The notes under the pieces: generated by a model
Databases searched by the model: none
What the model was told of the DNA's origin: nothing
Seen by the model: only the letters and a program-made list of their open reading frames with translations
Source: Legionella longbeachae
GTDB taxonomy: Bacteria; Pseudomonadota; Gammaproteobacteria; Legionellales; Legionellaceae
Length of the DNA stretch: 64,000 nucleotides
Assembly: GCF_004283175.1 (NCBI RefSeq)
Contig: NZ_RXNW01000001.1
Coordinates: 310,001 to 374,000, forward strand
Reading direction: 5' to 3'
Shown: positions 52,357 to 62,477 of the stretch, piece by piece
Layout of the letters: each line of letters opens with the position of its first letter
Numbering within the stretch: position 1 is the first letter of the stretch
Position numbers and translations under genes: made by a program

Positions 52357-55300
52357 ATGAGTATATCAGGCCCATTTATCGTAAGAGCAATATCCACTTC
52401 ATTATTAATGTTTGCTATCTTCCTTACAGGGGCTTTATCTTACAAATTATTACCTGTTTCTGCTTTACCTGAGGTTGAATATCCAACGATTCAAGTGTCT
52501 ACGTTTTATCCTGGTGCCAGCCCAGATGTGATGAGTACAACGGTCACTGCACCACTTGAACGCCAATTCGGTCAAATGCCGGGATTGGATCAAATGACAT
52601 CAAATAGTTCAACAGGCTCCTCGATTATCACCTTGCAATTTAATTTGGACATGAGTCTTGATGTAGCTGAGCAAGAAGTGCAGCAGGCTATTAATGCTGC
52701 AAGCAGTTACTTACCCACAGCTCTTCCCAATCCACCTGTATACAGCAAAGTAAATCCCGCAGATACACCTATTCTTACCTTGGCTTTAACTACAAATACC
52801 TTACCTTTAACCAAAGTCGAGGATTATGCGGAAACACGCCTTGTCCCTAAAATTTCTCAGTTATTAGGTGTTGGTTTAGTCAGCATAGGCGGGGGGCATA
52901 GGCCGGCAGTCCGCATCCAGGCAAATCCTGATGCTTTATCCGCTTATGGATTAACTATGGAAAACATACGAACTTTAGTTATGGCATCTAATGTTAATGC
53001 AGCAAAGGGAAATTTTGATGGGCCAAGGTTAGCCTATACAATTAATTCTAATGACCAATTATTATCTGCTGCTGATTATCGACCATTAATCATCGCTTAC
53101 CAGAACGGAGCACCTGTTCGTTTATCTGATGTAGCTCGTGTAATTGATGGATCAGAAAATGATATGCAAGCAGCATGGATGAATAAAGAGCCCGCGATCA
53201 TCATTAATATACAGCGCCAACCAGGAGCTAATGTTATCGAAGTAGCCCAACGCGTCAAAAAACTACTCCAGCAAATGCGGGTAGCAATTCCTGCGGGTGT
53301 GGATGTAAAAATACTTACTGATCGTACCACCAGTATTCGTGCCTCGGTAGAAAATGTCCAATTGGAACTGCTTTTGTCAGTAGTATTAGTGGTGATGGTA
53401 ATTTTTTTGTTTTTGCGCAAACTCTCCGCAACTATTATTCCAAGTATTTCAGTACCATTGGCACTTGTAGGTACCTTAGGACTCATGTATTTGCTCGGCT
53501 TTAGTTTAAATAACCTCACATTAATGGGGTTAACCATAGCTGCGGGTTTTGTAGTCGATGATGCGATCGTCATGATTGAAAATATTATGCGTTATATTGA
53601 GATGGGTGAAAAACCTATAGATGCTTCGCATAAAGGAGCTGCTCAAATTGGCTTTACCATTATTTCATTATCCATTTCACTGGTTGCCGTATTAATTCCC
53701 TTACTTTTTATGGGAGATGTAGTAGGGCGGTTATTTCGTGAATTTGCACTGACTTTAACAATAACCATCGCGATTTCCGCTTTTGTCTCTTTAACGTTGA
53801 CTCCTATGCTTTGCTCTCGAATTTTAAAACCTCATAGTGAGAGTCATGTAACACGGTTAGAGCAGTTTTTAGAGAACAAGCTAAACTATCTTGTTGATTA
53901 TTATAAGATTTCTCTGGGGTGGGTTCTTTCGCGACAAACATTAATATTATTGGTTTTTTTTATCACCGTAATCATCACCAGTATCTTATTGTATCTTATC
54001 CCTAAAGGGTTTTTTCCGATTCAGGATACTGGGGTTATTCAGGGAGTTTCCGTAGCATCCGACTCTGTTTCTTTTAACGAAATGGCTAACCGTCAGCAAG
54101 CTTTAGTAGAAGCAGTACTTTCTGATCCTGCTGTAGAAAATGTTTCTTCATTTATTGGCATAGATGGCACTAATGTTACCTTAAATAATGGACGCATTTT
54201 AATTAATTTAAAACCTTTAGATGAACGTCTTGGTGTCACCGAGGTGATGAATCGTTTGCGGTCTAAAGTTCAGCAGGTTGTAGGTGCAACTTTATACATG
54301 CAACCAGTGCAAGATCTAACAATAGATACACTAACAAGCCGTACTCAATTCCAATACAGCATTAGTGCCCCTGATAAGGAAGAAGTTACTAAATGGTCTA
54401 ATTTAATGTTAGAAAAAATGCATCAAATCCCCATTTTAAAAGATGTGAATACGGATCAACAAAATAATGGTTTGGTGACCGCAATTGATATTGATAGAGA
54501 TACTGCATACAGACTTGGAATTACCATGCAGATGATAGATGATACTTTATATGATTCTTTTGGGCAGCGACAAATATCCATTATGTTTACTCAACGTAAC
54601 CAATATCGGGTTGTGTTGGAAGTGTTCCCTTCGTTACAAAGAGAATCAGTTGCTTTTGATAATATCTATATTAATTCTACGATAACAACTACCCCAAACA
54701 GTACAGTAACTACTGCCCCTGTCCCTAATTCTCCTACAACATCTTATAGGGTGGCAAATCCATCAGTATCCAGCTCACTAAATCTTGGATCTACTACAGG
54801 GGTTAGTATCAGTGGTTCCGTACCCATCAAGGCTTTTGCCAATTTGAGACAACAAGTAGCGCCATTAGTAATTGCTCATAAGGATCAATTTCCCTCGGCA
54901 ACACTCTCATTTAATCTTGCTCACAATGCTTCTTTAGGAGATGCTGTAACTCAGATAGAGGCCGCAAAGAACAGTCTGGGACTCCCATTGAGTGTAGAGG
55001 CTGATTTTCAGGGAACAACAAAAAGCTTCCAAAAATCACTTGCCAATCAAGGTTGGTTGGTATTTGCTGCTATTATAGTTGTCTATATTATCTTGGGTGT
55101 GCTTTATGAAAGTTATATTCACCCCTTGACCATTTTATCTACTTTACCTTCTGCATCTATGGGGGCATTACTGGCATTATATCTCTCAGGGAATGAATTA
55201 TCCATTATTGCTTTGATTGCAATTATTTTGTTGATTGGTCTTGTCCTAAAAAATGCGATCATGATGATTGATTTTGCCCTTGAGCAAGAACGCGAATACA

Positions 55301-55587
55301 AACGTAAACCTAAGGATGCAATTTATGAGGCTGCTTTATTACGTTTTAGACCGATTTTGATGACTACTATGGCCTCCATGCTCGGAGCAATTCCCTTGGC
55401 TTTAAGTCATGGCATAGGAGGAGAGTTACGTCGTCCTCTGGGTATTGCCATTATTGGTGGATTAATTGTAAGTCAGTTAATCACTTTATATACTACTCCT
55501 ATTATTTATCTTACTTTTGATCGTATATCGCGTAAGGTAATGGGGCATGGTAAATACAATCCCGATACTTCGGAGGCTGGATTGTGA
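52357..55587 (+). CDS. mdtB: RND efflux pump, MdtB-like, with Thr/Ser-rich insertion
   Basis: A 1076-residue inner-membrane pump with 12 helices and two big periplasmic loops. The proton-relay Asp pair is in FVVDDAIVMIENI, and the usual PLERQFGQMPGLDQMTS and EFALTLTITIAISAFVSLT blocks are present. Two different pump genes in a row after one adaptor are characteristic of MdtABC, where MdtB and MdtC form a mixed trimer. Compared with its partner, this protein has a Thr/Pro/Ser-rich insertion of about 40 residues near 777-820 (TTTPNSTVTTAPVPN), in the periplasmic docking region. It ends by overlapping the next pump by 4 bp. Confidence 0.9.
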   Translation: MSISGPFIVRAISTSLLMFAIFLTGALSYKLLPVSALPEVEYPTIQVSTFYPGASPDVMSTTVTAPLERQFGQMPGLDQMTSNSSTGSSIITLQFNLDMSLDVAEQEVQQAINAASSYLPTALPNPPVYSKVNPADTPILTLALTTNTLPLTKVEDYAETRLVPKISQLLGVGLVSIGGGHRPAVRIQANPDALSAYGLTMENIRTLVMASNVNAAKGNFDGPRLAYTINSNDQLLSAADYRPLIIAYQNGAPVRLSDVARVIDGSENDMQAAWMNKEPAIIINIQRQPGANVIEVAQRVKKLLQQMRVAIPAGVDVKILTDRTTSIRASVENVQLELLLSVVLVVMVIFLFLRKLSATIIPSISVPLALVGTLGLMYLLGFSLNNLTLMGLTIAAGFVVDDAIVMIENIMRYIEMGEKPIDASHKGAAQIGFTIISLSISLVAVLIPLLFMGDVVGRLFREFALTLTITIAISAFVSLTLTPMLCSRILKPHSESHVTRLEQFLENKLNYLVDYYKISLGWVLSRQTLILLVFFITVIITSILLYLIPKGFFPIQDTGVIQGVSVASDSVSFNEMANRQQALVEAVLSDPAVENVSSFIGIDGTNVTLNNGRILINLKPLDERLGVTEVMNRLRSKVQQVVGATLYMQPVQDLTIDTLTSRTQFQYSISAPDKEEVTKWSNLMLEKMHQIPILKDVNTDQQNNGLVTAIDIDRDTAYRLGITMQMIDDTLYDSFGQRQISIMFTQRNQYRVVLEVFPSLQRESVAFDNIYINSTITTTPNSTVTTAPVPNSPTTSYRVANPSVSSSLNLGSTTGVSISGSVPIKAFANLRQQVAPLVIAHKDQFPSATLSFNLAHNASLGDAVTQIEAAKNSLGLPLSVEADFQGTTKSFQKSLANQGWLVFAAIIVVYIILGVLYESYIHPLTILSTLPSASMGALLALYLSGNELSIIALIAIILLIGLVLKNAIMMIDFALEQEREYKRKPKDAIYEAALLRFRPILMTTMASMLGAIPLALSHGIGGELRRPLGIAIIGGLIVSQLITLYTTPIIYLTFDRISRKVMGHGKYNPDTSEAGL

Positions 55588-58500
55588 ATTTATCATCTTT
55601 ATTTATTAAGAAACCCATAGCAACTATTTTGTTGGCGTTAGGTTTAAGTTTTGCGGGAATTCTTGCCTTTGATTTATTGCCTGTAGCTCCATTACCTCAG
55701 ATTGATTTTCCGACCATTACTGTACAAGCCCAATTACCCGGAGGAAGCCCAGAAATCATGGCAACTTCGGTTGCTGCACCATTAGAACGACAAATAGGGC
55801 GAATCGCGGGAATTTCTCAGCTTACCTCTTCCAGTACTTTAGGGCAAACAAGCATTATCGTTCAATTTGATTTATCACGTAATATTGATGGGGCAGCACG
55901 GGATATCCAAGCAGCAATTAATGCTGCAATGAGTCAATTACCTACAAATTTGACGAACAATCCGACTTATCGCAAGGTGAATCCTGCTGATGCCCCGATT
56001 ATGATTCTCGCATTAACATCGGATAAGTTTACTCCTGGGCAATTATATGATGTGGCATCGACTCTGTTACAACAGAAAATTTTGCGTATTGAGGGAGTAG
56101 GTCAGGTAAACGTGGGGGGAAGTTCATTACCAGCAGTACGAATTGAAATAAATCCTACAGCTTTAAATAAATACGGAATAGGACTTGGTCAATTAGGGAC
56201 AATAATTGCAAATGCTAATGTGAATTTGGCAAAAGGACAACTCGTTCATGATCATACTGTTTCAGTAATTAAAAGTAATGATCAGATGCTCAAGGCATCA
56301 GAATATGCTCCGCTGATTATTAGCTTCTTCAATAACGAGCCTGTGCGGTTATCAGATGTAGCCCATGTCTATGATTCTGTGGCTGATGTGCATACGGCTG
56401 GTTTAGCAAATGGAAAACCTGCGGTACTCTTGGTTCTATTCAAACAGCCAGGAGCAAATGTAATTAAAACCGTCGATCGTGTAAGAGAAATTTTACCGCA
56501 AATTGAGGCTTCTATGCCAAAAAACATCCAATTAAACATTTTAATGGATAGAACCTCTACAATTCGTACGTCATTGCATGATGTAGAACTTACTCTACTT
56601 ATTTCCATGTGTTTGGTTATTTTTGTTACATACCTTTTTCTTGGCAGTTTTAGAGCAATGATGGTTCCAGGTATTGCTGTACCATTGTCTTTACTTGGAA
56701 CTTTTGCTGTTATGAAATTATTAAATTACAGCCTTGATAATTTATCGCTTATGGCTTTAACCATTTCTACAGGATTTGTTGTCGATGATGCTGTCGTGGT
56801 ATTGGAAAACATTTCTCGCCATATTGCACTGGGTAAAAAACCATTCCAAGCTGCTTTTGATGGCTCCAGAGAAATTGGTTTTACGGTACTCTCCATTAGT
56901 ATTTCATTAATTGCGGTTTTTATTCCAATTTTACTGATGGGGGGGATTGTCGGCCGCTTATTTCGTGAATTTGTAGTCACGCTATCTATCGCCATACTAA
57001 TTTCACTTGTTATTTCATTAACATTGACTCCAATGATGTGTTCCCGAATGTTACATGAAAATGAGGGGGAGCAAAGTAATTTTTTTATGCGTTTTACCGA
57101 ACGAGTACGATTACGTTATGCTAATGGCTTACATTGGGCATTATTTCATCCAAGATTCATGTTAGTTCTTATGTTTGCTACGATTATTTTAACTGTTTAT
57201 TTATTTATTATTATTCCCAAAGGTTTTTTCCCGCAACAAAATACAGACAGGATCGCAGGGACTTTGCGAGCAGATCAAGATATCTCCTTTCAAGCCATGA
57301 GGAAAAAATTAAATCAATTCGTTTCAAAAATTAGTGAAGATACTGCTGTCGCAAATGTTGCAGCATTTATAGGAAGTGGTCCAGGGAATAATACAACAAA
57401 TACCGGCACTGTATTTATCATGCTAAAACCACAAAAATCAGATAGTCCCACGAGTGAACAGGTTGTCAGCCGTTTGCGAAAAGAATTATCTTCAATTACT
57501 GGTGCAACCTTATATATGCAGTCTGCTCAAGATTTAACTATTGGTGGTAGAGCTGCTGCAGCCCAATTTCAGTACACGGTTTCTGCGGATAATTTACAAG
57601 ATCTTGCGATTTGGACTCCTCGTATCATGGAGCAGTTATCAAAAATTCATGGAATTGTTGATTTGAATAATGATCAGCTTAATCATGGCTTACAAACCTA
57701 TGTTAATGTAGATCGTGATACTGCATCACGTTTTGGCATTACGTCGCAAGAGATTGACCGAGTACTTTATCACGCTTTTGGGCAAAGTCAGATTTCGGTG
57801 ATGTATATGCCAATGAATCAATATTATGTGGTCATGAATGTTGCTCAGAAATATTGGCAATATCCTTCTGTTTTAGATGAAATTTATGTCAAATCTGCGT
57901 CGGGTTACGAGGTTCCTTTATCTGCATTCGCTGAGTTTAAACCAGGATCTACTTTATTATCTGTAAACCATCAAGGCCTGGCTCCTGCGGCAACATTTTC
58001 ATTTAATTTAATTCCAGGAAGTTCTCTTGGTGGAGTAGTAAATAAAATTACCGCAATGGTTAATAAATTAAATTTACCTCCGACCATGCGTGGCGCTTTT
58101 CAAGGTACTGCACAAGCGTTTCAAGAGTCTTTTGCAAATGAAAAATATTTGATTTTAACTGCTATCCTGGCAGTTTATATTGTACTTGGAATGCTTTATG
58201 AAAGCTTGGTTCATCCTATAACAATTTTGTCTACTTTGCCTTCAGCTGGGGTTGGAGCATTATTGGCATTGCTATTATTTAAGTCTGATCTGAGCATTAT
58301 TGCACTTATTGGGATGATTCTTCTGATTGGGATTGTTAAAAAAAATGCCATTATGATGATAGATTTTGCTTTAGAGGCGGAACGTCTGGAAAATAAATCC
58401 CCACGTGATGCGATCTATGAAGCAGCGCTATTGCGATTTCGTCCAATTATGATGACTACAATGGCAGCTATACTTGGTGCTATGCCATTAATCATTGGTT

Positions 58501-58682
58501 TTGGTGTGGGTTCCGAATTACGCCGTCCCTTAGGTATTGCAATAGTAGGAGGGTTAATTATGAGTCAATTATTAACACTCTATACTACTCCTGTAATTTA
58601 TTTAACATTGGATTCTGCTGGAATCAGGGTTCGTAATTTTATGAAACGGTTTAAATTAAGAGGTGCTTATGGACACTCGTAA
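55584..58682 (+). CDS. mdtC: RND efflux pump, MdtC-like
   Basis: A 1032-residue RND pump, similar in length to E. coli MdtC (1025). It has the 12-helix layout with VVDDAVVVLENIS and PLERQIGRIAGISQLTSS. The start is GTG with GGAGG seven bases upstream, overlapping the preceding pump gene's stop. It lacks the Thr/Ser insertion found in its partner, which supports the idea that the insertion is particular to the first pump. The next gene, an outer-membrane channel, starts inside its end. Confidence 0.92.
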   Translation: MNLSSLFIKKPIATILLALGLSFAGILAFDLLPVAPLPQIDFPTITVQAQLPGGSPEIMATSVAAPLERQIGRIAGISQLTSSSTLGQTSIIVQFDLSRNIDGAARDIQAAINAAMSQLPTNLTNNPTYRKVNPADAPIMILALTSDKFTPGQLYDVASTLLQQKILRIEGVGQVNVGGSSLPAVRIEINPTALNKYGIGLGQLGTIIANANVNLAKGQLVHDHTVSVIKSNDQMLKASEYAPLIISFFNNEPVRLSDVAHVYDSVADVHTAGLANGKPAVLLVLFKQPGANVIKTVDRVREILPQIEASMPKNIQLNILMDRTSTIRTSLHDVELTLLISMCLVIFVTYLFLGSFRAMMVPGIAVPLSLLGTFAVMKLLNYSLDNLSLMALTISTGFVVDDAVVVLENISRHIALGKKPFQAAFDGSREIGFTVLSISISLIAVFIPILLMGGIVGRLFREFVVTLSIAILISLVISLTLTPMMCSRMLHENEGEQSNFFMRFTERVRLRYANGLHWALFHPRFMLVLMFATIILTVYLFIIIPKGFFPQQNTDRIAGTLRADQDISFQAMRKKLNQFVSKISEDTAVANVAAFIGSGPGNNTTNTGTVFIMLKPQKSDSPTSEQVVSRLRKELSSITGATLYMQSAQDLTIGGRAAAAQFQYTVSADNLQDLAIWTPRIMEQLSKIHGIVDLNNDQLNHGLQTYVNVDRDTASRFGITSQEIDRVLYHAFGQSQISVMYMPMNQYYVVMNVAQKYWQYPSVLDEIYVKSASGYEVPLSAFAEFKPGSTLLSVNHQGLAPAATFSFNLIPGSSLGGVVNKITAMVNKLNLPPTMRGAFQGTAQAFQESFANEKYLILTAILAVYIVLGMLYESLVHPITILSTLPSAGVGALLALLLFKSDLSIIALIGMILLIGIVKKNAIMMIDFALEAERLENKSPRDAIYEAALLRFRPIMMTTMAAILGAMPLIIGFGVGSELRRPLGIAIVGGLIMSQLLTLYTTPVIYLTLDSAGIRVRNFMKRFKLRGAYGHS

Positions 58683-60279
58683 CCTATTTAGCTTGGGAAA
58701 GGCGAAGTCCAACCCGGAAATAGAGTGTAATCAAAAATTCCATATCACGTTGAGCCGCCACTTTTTATTAAAAAAATTTACAATTTTAACTTTTGGATTA
58801 TTTTTACTGACTTCATGTATGGTTGGTCCTAATTATGTTCCTCCAAAACTAGTTGTACCACCGCAATTTAAAGAAGCCAAAGGAAAAAAAGTCATAGGAG
58901 CCAAGCGTAAAAATTGGAAACCTATTAAACCTCAAGATGATATAGAGCGGGGTGAGTGGTGGAAGATATTCAATGATCCTGTATTAAATGAATTGGAAGA
59001 TCAGCTTTATCATTACAACCAGAGCATTGTCAGTGCAGAAGCCAATTTTAGCCAGTCACTGGCGATTGTGGATCAAGCACGCGCTAGTTTATATCCAACC
59101 TTAATTGGTGCGGGTAGCCTATTTAGACAGCGGCAAGCAGGAGGATCTACAACAATTATCAGTTCCACAGGATCTAGTGAAGGTACGGCGACGACGAATA
59201 TTATACCTACAGCGTCCGTAACAACTATTTATACTGGATTTTTGAATGCAAATTGGGAACCTGATATTTGGGGAGTAGTTCGCCGGACCATTGAAGCAAA
59301 TCTTTCCTTAGCTGAATCGAATGAAGCTTTAATTGGCGTGACCCGTTTATCCGCTCAAGGTGCTTTAGCTCAATATTATTTTGAGCTTCGTACATTGGAT
59401 AAAAGTCAAAAATATTTAAATGAAACAGTAATTGCTTATCAAAAGCTGTTACAGTTTATACGTAATCAATATGCCTCTGGTGTAGCTTCTCGTGCTGATG
59501 TAGTTCAGGCGCAAATTCAGCTTGAGACCGCTCAAGCATCCGCGATTAATAATGGTATTTTAAGAGGCCAATATGAGCATGCCATTGCTGTGCTTATGGG
59601 AAGACCGCCTGCCTATTTTTCATTAAAACCCGCAATTGTAAGATTGAAACCGCCTCCAATCCCTCTGCAAGTGCCTTCTGAATGGCTTGAGCGTAGGCCG
59701 GACATCGCACAGGCAGAGAGATTGGTACAACAAGCAAGTGCATTGATTGGAGTGGCTATTGCAGCTTACTTTCCAACACTGACCTTGACAGGCACCACCA
59801 GTGCCGCAGGTCATAGTTTTCATGAGTTGATTCATAAACCATCAATTAGTTGGTCTGCTGGAATGCAAATAGCTGAGACTATATTCGATGGTGGATATCG
59901 TGCAGCAGGGGTACGAGCAACAAAAGAACAATATAGAGCTCAAGTGGCAAATTATCGGCAAGTGGTACTCAATGCATTTCAAGATGTTGAAGATAATCTT
60001 ATTGCATTACGACTTTTGAAGCAGCAAAGCATGGTGCAAGATAAACAAACAGCTGATGCCATCTATGCACTTAAGCTCACTAAAAATCAATATAAGGCGG
60101 GAACTTTACCTTACGCTAACATACTTACCGCTCAGATTAGCGCACTGGCAGCAGAACAAGCAGCGACACAGATAGACGGATTGCAAATGGCATCGGCGGT
60201 GGGTTTAATTAAATCACTAGGAGGTGGTTGGGTCGCAAATACGGCTTTACCTCCTAAAATAAATAATCAAAAAAGATAG
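58669..60279 (+). CDS. Outer-membrane efflux lipoprotein (NodT/OprM family)
   Basis: A 536-residue TolC-like channel with a lipobox, LLTSC, at Cys50. The chain then continues MVGPNYVPPKLVVPPQFK and repeats of the outer-membrane efflux domain, for example WLERRPDIAQAERLVQQASA. The stretch before the signal core is unusually long (about 35 residues). ATG 58669 has AGAGG five bases upstream, but a TTG inside (58754) would give a normal-length lipoprotein signal. It overlaps mdtC by 14 bp and ends the pump operon, giving a complete adaptor-pump-channel set, unlike E. coli, where TolC lies elsewhere. Confidence 0.9.
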   Translation: MDTRNLFSLGKAKSNPEIECNQKFHITLSRHFLLKKFTILTFGLFLLTSCMVGPNYVPPKLVVPPQFKEAKGKKVIGAKRKNWKPIKPQDDIERGEWWKIFNDPVLNELEDQLYHYNQSIVSAEANFSQSLAIVDQARASLYPTLIGAGSLFRQRQAGGSTTIISSTGSSEGTATTNIIPTASVTTIYTGFLNANWEPDIWGVVRRTIEANLSLAESNEALIGVTRLSAQGALAQYYFELRTLDKSQKYLNETVIAYQKLLQFIRNQYASGVASRADVVQAQIQLETAQASAINNGILRGQYEHAIAVLMGRPPAYFSLKPAIVRLKPPPIPLQVPSEWLERRPDIAQAERLVQQASALIGVAIAAYFPTLTLTGTTSAAGHSFHELIHKPSISWSAGMQIAETIFDGGYRAAGVRATKEQYRAQVANYRQVVLNAFQDVEDNLIALRLLKQQSMVQDKQTADAIYALKLTKNQYKAGTLPYANILTAQISALAAEQAATQIDGLQMASAVGLIKSLGGGWVANTALPPKINNQKR

Positions 60280-60426
60280 CGGCTGCTCGAGCAGATCATA
60301 GCTGATTGTCACTTGGCAACATGATGAAAAATAAATGAATTTTATTATTTAAACTGTGACTAAAATAATTGACTTCAATTTATTTACAGGATAGCATGGC
60401 CAATATTTACTCATTATGGGGGATTT

Positions 60427-60945
60427 ATGCTGGGATTAGCAGTCTTAGATGATTTATCTTATGTACTGGATAGTAGTAATGATCTGCCTGATGATTTTTG
60501 TTTTTCTGGTGAGTTAAGACGATGTATTGTAACGTACAACAAAAGACCGGGCTTTTTTAAGCCATACCAAAATGCCAAAGAATTTGCTGATGGAGTAATT
60601 GCACCTGTTGTTTATCCACTGGGATTAGCCTTTTTAGGAACGATGGGGTCTCTTGTTACTGCCATTGCACCTTCTATTTGTGTAGGTAGTTTGCTTTTTG
60701 CAGTTGGTGCTGCTGCTTTTGGTGCCTCAGAAGTCAATGATAATGCCCTGGATGTTGCTGCGCTTTCATTATATATTACAGGTTATGCGCTTGTTTTAAC
60801 TGCAGCAAGTTTTTTATTAGCAATTATTACCATTCCTTGTTCGTTAGCTTCTTTGGTTACGCATACTCTTTCTACTGTAGGTTCACAGCTCATGGATTAT
60901 ATGGATGATAATATAACGACTGAAAATAAAAATGCGATTTTTTAA
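60427..60945 (+). CDS. Small hypothetical membrane protein
   Basis: A 172-residue protein with no known family. After a polar N-terminal 55 residues, two or three hydrophobic segments follow (from PLGLAFLGTMGSLVTAIAP to SLYITGYALVLTAASFLL), then a polar tail with ENKNAIF. The start has GGGGG four bases upstream. It stands 148 bp after the pump operon and 70 bp before another membrane gene. Legionella effectors with such hydrophobic pairs exist, but nothing more specific is seen. Confidence 0.6.
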   Translation: MLGLAVLDDLSYVLDSSNDLPDDFCFSGELRRCIVTYNKRPGFFKPYQNAKEFADGVIAPVVYPLGLAFLGTMGSLVTAIAPSICVGSLLFAVGAAAFGASEVNDNALDVAALSLYITGYALVLTAASFLLAIITIPCSLASLVTHTLSTVGSQLMDYMDDNITTENKNAIF

Positions 60946-61015
60946 GGCTCAGTAAAATCAAAATATATCCATTGAGAATTAAATAATACAATAATTTTTG
61001 GTGCTTGGGGGGATT

Positions 61016-61879
61016 GTGCCGGCGTTTACCCGTTTATGTAAAAATGTCCACATTAGTGTAGCTCATAATACAGTGACTCTATATGTTCCCAAAACAGTAC
61101 CTTGGTATTCGTTGTATCAGCAAATAATGCGATCACATTATTATGACTCCACTCAATCTGTACTAAAACCTATTTGGCCCTTACAGATATATAATCCATT
61201 TGATCCGCAAGATCCTTTTGTCAAAAGGTTATCGCCGGTGAAGCCAGTTCATCGTGATAATCCGGATCATGAATATTATCATGATGATGCATTAGACAAA
61301 GAAATTACGCATTTTCATATGAAGTTTACTAGAAATATTAGTGCCCAGGATTTCGAGGTGTTTTTAACTATTTTAGTTGAAAAAGATATAATTGATAGAA
61401 ATGAAAAAGAAGCTTGCTTCATTGCGTATATCCATGCAAGCCAGGATACAGTAGCGAAATTTTATGATGAGTTGGCTGTGGTTCAGCTAAAGGCACTTGC
61501 ATTGAGTGAAAAAGCTAAAACCAATCCCAAAATGTATCAGAAAGCTGCAGAGGCGGCTGGAGAGCTCTATGATACTCTAAAGAATGAAGCAAGGACTTAC
61601 TTCAACAACAAAAATGTAAGAAGTTATGAATTATTTCGTACTAATTGCAAAAATGCCATAAAAAAAGCATCGATTGAACTCAAAAATCATCGTGGTTGGG
61701 GTGATGTACTACTTAATGTTACTGCAGCTATTCTTGGGTTGGGGGTTTTTTATGCTGTTGCTCTAGGGATTAACTATGCGTGGACCCATGGAGAGCATTT
61801 GTTTTTCCATTGTGATACGGATTCTATCAGAAAAATTAAAAAGCTCGATGAAGCTCAATCTGCGCTCTTGAGGATTTAA
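61016..61879 (+). CDS. Hypothetical protein with a C-terminal membrane segment
   Basis: A 288-residue protein with a polar N-terminal two thirds, helical repeats rich in Lys and Ala (YQKAAEAAGELYDTLKNEA) and one hydrophobic segment near 240-262 (VTAAILGLGVFYAVALGI). GTG 61016 is preceded by GGGGGG, much like the context of the gene before it; a TTG six codons upstream is possible. The family is not recognised, but the two neighbouring genes may form a functional pair. It could be an effector or an inner-membrane protein. Confidence 0.55.
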   Translation: MPAFTRLCKNVHISVAHNTVTLYVPKTVPWYSLYQQIMRSHYYDSTQSVLKPIWPLQIYNPFDPQDPFVKRLSPVKPVHRDNPDHEYYHDDALDKEITHFHMKFTRNISAQDFEVFLTILVEKDIIDRNEKEACFIAYIHASQDTVAKFYDELAVVQLKALALSEKAKTNPKMYQKAAEAAGELYDTLKNEARTYFNNKNVRSYELFRTNCKNAIKKASIELKNHRGWGDVLLNVTAAILGLGVFYAVALGINYAWTHGEHLFFHCDTDSIRKIKKLDEAQSALLRI

Positions 61880-62051
61880 CACGTGCATTTTTGTGTATTG
61901 AATTTTCGATGTGTGGATTTTGCGAATCAGATGACAATATATTTTTTGTTTAAACTACTACGGCATGTCAACACGCCCTTAAATTGAATCAGGATGTATT
62001 TTCGAGTACTATTCTGTTTCCTTTATAATCTCACGAATTTTATTTAAAGTT

Positions 62052-62474
62052 ATGTCTAAAGCTAAAATTCTTGTTGTTTGGTCAAATTATTACGAAGAGC
62101 TCGCTGAAAAACAATTAGCGAGTTGTTTAGAGTTGTTAAAATCATCTGAATATGAGTATCAAATTGAAACAGTAAATGCCGGAACTTATGAAATTCCAGC
62201 GGTTATCCAATATTTTCATACTCATAATCCATTTGATGGTTACATTCCCTTAAGCTTATTACTCAAAGGCAAAACGGATCATTATGAGTTCATTTGGGAG
62301 CATGTTAAAGAATGCTTTATTGAATTTGCTATGAAGGGTTTAATGATTGGTAATGGTATTATTTCTGCTCCTAGCATCGAGTTATTGCGTGAGCGTGTTG
62401 AAAATGGTGAGAGAGTGAGAGAAGCGTTCCAAGCAGTTTTGTATCTCACGCAACTTACAAAGAATAAATCATAA
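62052..62474 (+). CDS. Lumazine-synthase-like protein (RibH fold), copy 1
   Basis: A 140-residue protein of the lumazine synthase (RibH) fold. AGTYEIPAVI (43-52) matches the G-x-F/Y-E-I-P substrate loop, KGKTDHYEFI (72-81) matches the K/R-G-x-T-x-H-x-D/E loop with the catalytic His, and MIGNGIIS matches the IGNGxLT element. RibH joins a pyrimidine and a four-carbon phosphate on the riboflavin pathway. The end is altered: the usual Gln-Ala-x-x-Arg segment is not recognisable. It lacks riboflavin-gene neighbours and is followed three bases later by a related gene, so its role may differ from riboflavin synthesis. Confidence 0.75.
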   Translation: MSKAKILVVWSNYYEELAEKQLASCLELLKSSEYEYQIETVNAGTYEIPAVIQYFHTHNPFDGYIPLSLLLKGKTDHYEFIWEHVKECFIEFAMKGLMIGNGIISAPSIELLRERVENGERVREAFQAVLYLTQLTKNKS

Positions 62475-62477
62475 TCA

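Noticed and set aside
61966-61978. Short copy of the element tip (TGTCAACACGCCC)
   Set aside because: Only about 13 bases match; too short to call an element end without a partner repeat.
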